A DNA stretch of 9,030 nucleotides from Candidatus Saccharimonadota bacterium (GTDB taxonomy: Bacteria > Patescibacteriota > Saccharimonadia > Saccharimonadales > Saccharimonadaceae), in the NCBI GenBank assembly GCA_030528815.1, contig JAUMYE010000040.1:1-9030 (forward strand), given 5' to 3'. The position numbers and the translations under genes were made by a program. Shown here one piece after another: positions 5,616 to 9,030 of the stretch (positions are counted from its first letter, which is position 1; each line of letters starts with the position of its first letter). The notes under the pieces are model-generated. The model ran no database searches. It saw only the letters and a list, made by a program, of their open reading frames with translations, and was not told where the DNA came from.

Positions 5616-7994
5616 ATGGAGAAATTATTGGGTTATTTTGTGCCAGAACGTTATGAGCTGGATTTTCGAATAAATAAAGACAAAACAAAAATCGCCGCAC
5701 GTGCAACTATTACCGGCGAGGTTAAACATGGTGAGATTCGCCTACATTCTGTAGATTTGGATATCAAGAACGTCCTTGTAGATAATGTTGAAACTGACCG
5801 CTATCGCACAGATAATGGCGAGCTTTTTATTCCGGACATTGAAAACGGCACGCATTCTATCATTGTTAATTATTCTTTTGTTCCTACCGCCAATATGCAG
5901 GGCGCTTATCTTTCGACCTACAAGAAAGATGATCAGGAATACCGTATCGTTGCTACGCAGTTCGAGAGTCATTATGCTCGCGAATGTTTTCCGTGCGTTG
6001 ATGAGCCGGCTGCAAAAGCTGTCTTTAAGCTCAAGATTACCAGCGAGGATTCAGAGGATACTATTCTTTCAAATATGCCAAGCGACCTCGTAACGCATAA
6101 CGATGGTGTTGTAACCGCAGATTTTCCAGATACTCCAAAGATGTCTACTTACTTGGTGGCTTTTGCTGTCGGTAGATTTAATTATGTCGAAACCAAATCT
6201 TCTCATGGTGTTCGCATTCGTTCTTATGCTGGTCTTCACCAGCCAGTCGAAGATTTGCAGTATTCCGCAGACTTTGCCGCTCAGGTTCTAGATTTTTATG
6301 ACGATACCTTTAAGACTCCATTCCCGCTTCCGAAGATGGATTTGTTGGCTCTCCCAGATTTTGAAGCTGGCGCCATGGAAAACTGGGGTCTTACGACCTA
6401 TCGCGAGATTGCGATGCTTGCCAACGAGAAGTCCAGCCTTGAACAGAAACTCTATGTCTGTACGGTTGTCGCGCATGAGCTTTCGCATATGTGGTTTGGC
6501 GACCTCGTAACTATGAAGTGGTGGAACGATTTGTGGCTTAACGAATCCTTTGCCAACCTCATGGAAGCTTACTCGGTGGACAAACTTCGCCCAGAGCTTT
6601 GTGCTTGGGATGACTTTAATACTTCGGCTGTGCTTGCATCGCTTCGCCGTGACTGCTTGCCAGGTGTTCAATCTGTCCGCGTAGATGTTAAGAATGTTGA
6701 AGATATTGCCAATCTCTTCGACGGCTCCATTGTCTATGGCAAAGGCGCTCGCCTCATGCGCATGCTTATGAGTACTATCGGGGAAGATAAATTCTTCCAA
6801 GGTCTTGCAGATTACTTCGCAGAGCATAAATACGGTAATACTGAAGCCGACGACCTCTGGAATGCTCTCAGTAAATATACAGACTTCGACGTTTGCGAGT
6901 TTATGACACCATGGCTAGTAAACTCTGGCTATCCAGTTGTCGACGCAAATACTGGCGAGCAGCACCGTTTCTTGCTTGTTGGCGAAGGGGAGAATTATAG
7001 TTATCCAATCCGCGAGCTAAAAGACGACCTATCTGGCCACTATCTAATCAAGCTTAGCGAAGAGGCTTTGCAGGATAAGCTCGCTCATTTGTCTGATCTT
7101 AGCAAAGAGCAGAAGCTTCGTCTCCTAATCGACCGCCGCTATCTTGCCAAGACTAGCGAGGTTTCCAGCGCATCGTTGCTAAACCTACTAGATGCCTTCA
7201 AGAACGAGACTGATGCTGTAATCTGGGATATGCTCTCGGTTATCGTAGGCGACCTAAAGGTATTCTTTGATCCATATACGGAAGAAAAGCGCAAATATCA
7301 GGCAAAGGTTGGCGAGATTGCTAGAGCTCAGTTCGAGCGCCTAGGTGTTGCCGCCAAGGAAGGCGATACGGATAATGATAAGCGCCTCCGAGGAATTATT
7401 ATGAGCATGATGCGCTTCTCTAAGGATGAAGAATACAAGAAGCAGATTAATGATACTTATGCAGATAAAGATATTACTACCGTAGACGAGGACCTTCGCT
7501 GGGTAGTATCCGCAAGCCTCCTCCGCGAGAATAACGATTTATCTAAGAAGTATTTCGAAATCTATTGCACGACTCACGATGCCGCTCTAAGGCGAGACAT
7601 GGGAGGCGCACTAGTTGCTAGCCGAGATAAAGATACCTTGGTTGGCTACCTGCCAAAGCTAGAAGATGGCACGATTCGCCCACAGGACAGGTTCACATTC
7701 TTCTATCGCTTATCTGGAAACTATGTTGCGCAGCATGAAGTTCTTGGCTGGATGTACGATAAGTGGAATTGGCTCGCAAAAGAAGAGGGTGACAAGACGA
7801 TATCGGACTATCCAAGATATATCGCTACGATTATCCGCACTCAGGAAGAAGCCGATAGATACAAGGCATTCTTCGAGCCAAAGATTGGCGAAGCTGCGAT
7901 AACTAGGGAAATCAAGGTTGGTCTAGCAGATATCGAAGCCAAGCTAAAACTCATCCACGAGGATCAGCAAGCTGTATTCGATGCATTAAATTAA
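5616..7994 (+). CDS. pepN: M1 family metallo-aminopeptidase (PepN-like)
   Basis: This 792-residue zinc aminopeptidase belongs to the M1 (gluzincin) family and removes N-terminal residues from peptides. The N-terminal beta-sandwich domain (~1-190) contains the conserved TQFESHYARECFPCVDEPA (114-132). The catalytic domain (~190-435) holds the substrate-anchoring GAMEN (252-256), the zinc motif HELSH (287-291) with the third ligand E310 exactly 18 residues later (NESFAN), and the transition-state Tyr374 in SIVYGKGARLM. Residues ~450-792 look like the helical ERAP1_C-type C-terminal domain. No signal peptide or membrane segment is visible, so it is probably cytoplasmic. In a small-genome, amino-acid-dependent cell it would recycle imported peptides. 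It is monocistronic, with a terminator upstream. Every family motif is intact. Substrate preference cannot be read. Confidence 0.95.
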   Translation: MEKLLGYFVPERYELDFRINKDKTKIAARATITGEVKHGEIRLHSVDLDIKNVLVDNVETDRYRTDNGELFIPDIENGTHSIIVNYSFVPTANMQGAYLSTYKKDDQEYRIVATQFESHYARECFPCVDEPAAKAVFKLKITSEDSEDTILSNMPSDLVTHNDGVVTADFPDTPKMSTYLVAFAVGRFNYVETKSSHGVRIRSYAGLHQPVEDLQYSADFAAQVLDFYDDTFKTPFPLPKMDLLALPDFEAGAMENWGLTTYREIAMLANEKSSLEQKLYVCTVVAHELSHMWFGDLVTMKWWNDLWLNESFANLMEAYSVDKLRPELCAWDDFNTSAVLASLRRDCLPGVQSVRVDVKNVEDIANLFDGSIVYGKGARLMRMLMSTIGEDKFFQGLADYFAEHKYGNTEADDLWNALSKYTDFDVCEFMTPWLVNSGYPVVDANTGEQHRFLLVGEGENYSYPIRELKDDLSGHYLIKLSEEALQDKLAHLSDLSKEQKLRLLIDRRYLAKTSEVSSASLLNLLDAFKNETDAVIWDMLSVIVGDLKVFFDPYTEEKRKYQAKVGEIARAQFERLGVAAKEGDTDNDKRLRGIIMSMMRFSKDEEYKKQINDTYADKDITTVDEDLRWVVSASLLRENNDLSKKYFEIYCTTHDAALRRDMGGALVASRDKDTLVGYLPKLEDGTIRPQDRFTFFYRLSGNYVAQHEVLGWMYDKWNWLAKEEGDKTISDYPRYIATIIRTQEEADRYKAFFEPKIGEAAITREIKVGLADIEAKLKLIHEDQQAVFDALN

Positions 7995-8053
7995 TAATAT
8001 ATATTAGATAAAAGCTTGATAAATAACCACAAGCGTGTTAACCTAAAATTAGT

Positions 8054-8218
8054 TTGATACAGAATTATATATATAACACCGTCAAAAGATTAAAGCTCAA
8101 ACTAGAGCAAGTCTTTGGCGGTGCTTTTTCTGCTCAATATATTAATAAGCAGGCCAGCTACCGTTATGTATATAAGGATGATCGTAAGACTTTGAGGAGG
8201 CAAAAGCCGGGTAAATAG
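8054..8218 (+). CDS. Possible 54-residue small protein, doubtful
   Basis: An open frame runs from a stop at 8039-8041 to TAG at 8216-8218, with TTG at 8054 as the first usable start and no ATG. The translation looks plausible: lysine-rich N-terminal half (NTVKRLKLKLEQVFGGAF) and a basic tail (DDRKTLRRQKPGK). I do not recognise it. TAAAAT, the same -10 hexamer used by the phosphoketolase and ackA genes, ends 4 nt before the TTG. Against it: no Shine-Dalgarno, a rare start codon, and a terminator-like hairpin with a T-tract lying inside the frame (8077-8129). It may be a chance frame, a gene remnant, or a real small protein. Confidence 0.2.
   Translation: MIQNYIYNTVKRLKLKLEQVFGGAFSAQYINKQASYRYVYKDDRKTLRRQKPGK
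8077..8130 (+). terminator. Long hairpin with T-tract, likely terminator after pepN
   Basis: CACCGTCAAA (8077-8086) pairs with TTTGGCGGTG (8114-8123), including one T-G wobble. An inner stem GCTC (8095-8098) / GAGC (8104-8107) closes the tip, and TTTTT follows at 8125-8129. It stands 82 nt after the pepN stop, further than the other terminators here (5-12 nt), so it may instead end a short independent RNA starting near the TAAAAT box at 8044-8049. Confidence 0.7.
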
Positions 8219-8301
8219 CGCGAAATAAGCATAGAAAACCTGATTTTTACCCTAAAAACGCAAAAAAGTGCGTAATTTTGAAAGATTTTTGAAAAAAGTA
8301 C
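8131..8301. other. AT-rich intergenic stretch upstream of the 23S promoter
   Basis: No convincing gene is visible here apart from the tail of the doubtful small frame. A weak 5-bp hairpin ACGCA/TGCGT (8258-8262 / 8269-8273) is present. Runs of A and T at 8274-8298 sit directly upstream of the rRNA -35 hexamer and resemble an UP element that contacts the RNA polymerase alpha subunits. An AGGAGG at 8195-8200 has no start codon at useful distance. Confidence 0.5.
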
Positions 8302-8330
8302 TTGCATCGCATTCGTTTTTGCGATAATAT
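8302..8330 (+). promoter_or_regulatory. Promoter of the 23S rRNA gene
   Basis: TTGCAT (8302-8307) and TAATAT (8325-8330) are separated by an ideal 17-nt spacer, with A/T tracts upstream that could act as an UP element. Transcription would start near 8337. It is the only promoter in the window with both hexamers well placed, as expected for rRNA. The spacer contains the inverted repeat ATCGCA (8306-8311) / TGCGAT (8320-8325), a possible binding site between the two hexamers. Confidence 0.82.
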
Positions 8331-8336
8331 AAGGAC

Positions 8337-8590
8337 AGTTCAATTGAAGTTCAGCAAAAATCCAATCAAAAACGGATATGAACCTCTCAATATAGTGTGA
8401 TAAATTGCGAGAAATCTTCACATATAAATATATGTGATGCACACAGACGACTTGGGATAATTCCTATGACGTTATTATTTCTTGCGTTGAAATTTATCTA
8501 TTAACAATTTGAATGACAACATAGGAAATTAATATTGGCGGTATCAATTCGAAAGAATTAATACAACTTGTAATTGAACTTCAATTACTA
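8337..8590 (+). other. Structured leader of the 23S rRNA precursor
   Basis: About 255 nt separate the predicted transcription start from the 23S sequence, with no 16S or tRNA gene in it. It contains a hairpin TCACATAT/ATATGTGA (8418-8425 / 8430-8437) and an 8-bp long-range stem TTCCTATG (8461-8468) / CATAGGAA (8520-8527). TTAACAATTTGAATGACAA (8501-8519) inside that stem resembles the 3' half of a boxA antitermination region. Two abutting hairpins end the leader. A 12-nt match, AATTGAAGTTCA (8342-8353) with TGAACTTCAATT (8575-8586), could also pair the two ends of the leader. These are likely processing and antitermination signals. Confidence 0.6.
8541..8564 (+). other. Leader hairpin with GAAA tetraloop
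   Basis: GTAT-C-AATTC (8541-8550) pairs with GAATT-A-ATAC (8555-8564), with one C-A mismatch, capped by GAAA. It directly abuts the next hairpin. A GNRA loop on a stem in an rRNA leader fits a boxB-like or processing element. Confidence 0.6.
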
Positions 8591-8593
8591 GTT
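8565..8593 (+). other. Leader hairpin at the 23S 5' boundary
   Basis: AACTTGTAATTGA (8565-8577) pairs with TCAATTACTAGTT (8581-8593) through 12 pairs and one T-T mismatch, with a 3-nt ACT loop. Its 3' arm reaches the GTTAAG that resembles the start of mature 23S rRNA. It is a natural candidate for an RNase III or other maturation site, or it may compete with helix 1 of the rRNA. Confidence 0.6.
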
Positions 8594-9030
8594 AAGTCAA
8601 TGCATAAAAAGGTACATAAGGGCACTGATAGTGGATGCCTTGACAATTACAACCGATGAAGGACGTAGAACTCTGCGATAAGCTTCGGGTAGCTGAGAAC
8701 AAGCTTTGATCCGGAGATTTCCGAATGGGGAAACCTAATACGAGTCATGTCGTATTGCATTTATCTGAACACATAGGATAAATAGACGGGAACCAGCCGA
8801 ACTGAATCATCTTAGTAGGTTGAGGAAAAGAGAATAACCAATGATTCCGAAAGTAGTGGCGAGCGAAATTGGAACAGCCTAAACCTTAAGATAACCTAAC
8901 GGTTTAACGACCTGAGTTATTAAAGGGGTTGCGAAATTAGATAATTTTTATGCTGAGTAGCTTTACGGCTGTTCAGCATAAAAACCAACAGCGTTAACTG
9001 AGTGGATAAAGATACAATCCTTTAGATCGT
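8591..9030 (+). rRNA. rrl: 23S ribosomal RNA, 5' part (runs off the window)
   Basis: Highly conserved 23S blocks appear in order: GTGGATGCCTTG (8631-8642), CCGATGAAGGACG (8653-8665), TGCGATAAGCTTCGGG (8674-8689), TTTGATCCGGAGATTTCC (8705-8722), GAATGGGGAAACC (8723-8735), TGAACACATAGG (8766-8777) and GTAGTGGCGAGCGAAA (8853-8868). The fragment corresponds roughly to domain I. The exact 5' end is uncertain between about 8591 (GTTAAG, like the usual helix 1 strand) and about 8606 (counting back from TAAGGGC). The segment has about 17 extra bases between these compared with E. coli or B. subtilis. A 12-bp perfect stem at 8945-8956 / 8973-8984 is a variable-region helix. No 16S gene lies upstream, so this is an unlinked 23S gene with its own promoter. 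Confidence 0.96.

Noticed and set aside
6288..6827. 179-codon minus-strand frame within pepN
   Set aside because: It lies opposite the catalytic domain, including HELSH, of the aminopeptidase; no family resemblance and no start signal.
1005..7994. Alternative genetic code with UGA as glycine
   Set aside because: None of the six main genes contains an in-frame TGA despite many glycines, so the standard code explains them; TGA is merely absent among these six stop codons.
8195..8200. AGGAGG as a ribosome binding site
   Set aside because: No ATG, GTG or TTG follows at usable spacing that opens a frame of any length.
8164..8442. 92-codon open frame on the minus strand
   Set aside because: It runs across the 23S promoter and leader hairpins, has no recognisable domain, and its composition is that of AT-rich noncoding DNA.

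Overview
The window most likely comes from a Candidate Phyla Radiation (Patescibacteria) bacterium, and Saccharibacteria is my best guess. This rests on the compact gene set, the fermentative phosphoketolase/acetate kinase pair, promoters that abut start codons, and a 23S rRNA gene not preceded by a 16S gene. The phylum call is inference; the full 23S sequence would settle it. All six main genes end in TAA or TAG and have no in-frame TGA, so there is no sign of the UGA-glycine code used by SR1/Gracilibacteria. All real genes lie on the + strand.

Layout. 29-928: an Mrr-like restriction endonuclease, closed by a strong terminator. 1005-1979: a DHH/DHHA1 phosphoesterase (NrnA-like), also closed by a terminator. 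2045-4139: a phosphoketolase encoded as two overlapping genes, the N-terminal TPP module followed by the remaining domains. 4140-4329: an intergenic region with two copies of a 33-nt palindromic unit. 4330-5526: acetate kinase, then a terminator. 5616-7994: an M1 family aminopeptidase (PepN-like). 7995-8300: no convincing gene, but a long terminator-like hairpin. From 8302: a near-consensus promoter, a structured leader of about 255 nt, and the 5' part of 23S rRNA, which runs off the window.

Function. The phosphoketolase should convert fructose-6-P or xylulose-5-P plus phosphate to acetyl-phosphate. The acetate kinase next door should convert acetyl-phosphate and ADP to acetate and ATP. No phosphotransacetylase is present in the window, which fits a route that makes acetyl-phosphate directly. 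The DHH enzyme (turnover of short RNA or cyclic dinucleotides) and the aminopeptidase (peptide recycling) suit a scavenging, host-dependent life.

Most notable points: (1) the phosphoketolase is split at the module boundary, with a Shine-Dalgarno inside the first gene driving the second, and about 60-100 residues fewer than the usual fused enzyme; (2) three genes carry an extended -10 promoter whose last base lies exactly 6 nt before the ATG, suggesting leaderless mRNAs, whereas the internal cistron has a Shine-Dalgarno; (3) the tandem palindromes upstream of ackA; (4) the unlinked 23S gene with its own promoter and hairpin-rich leader.
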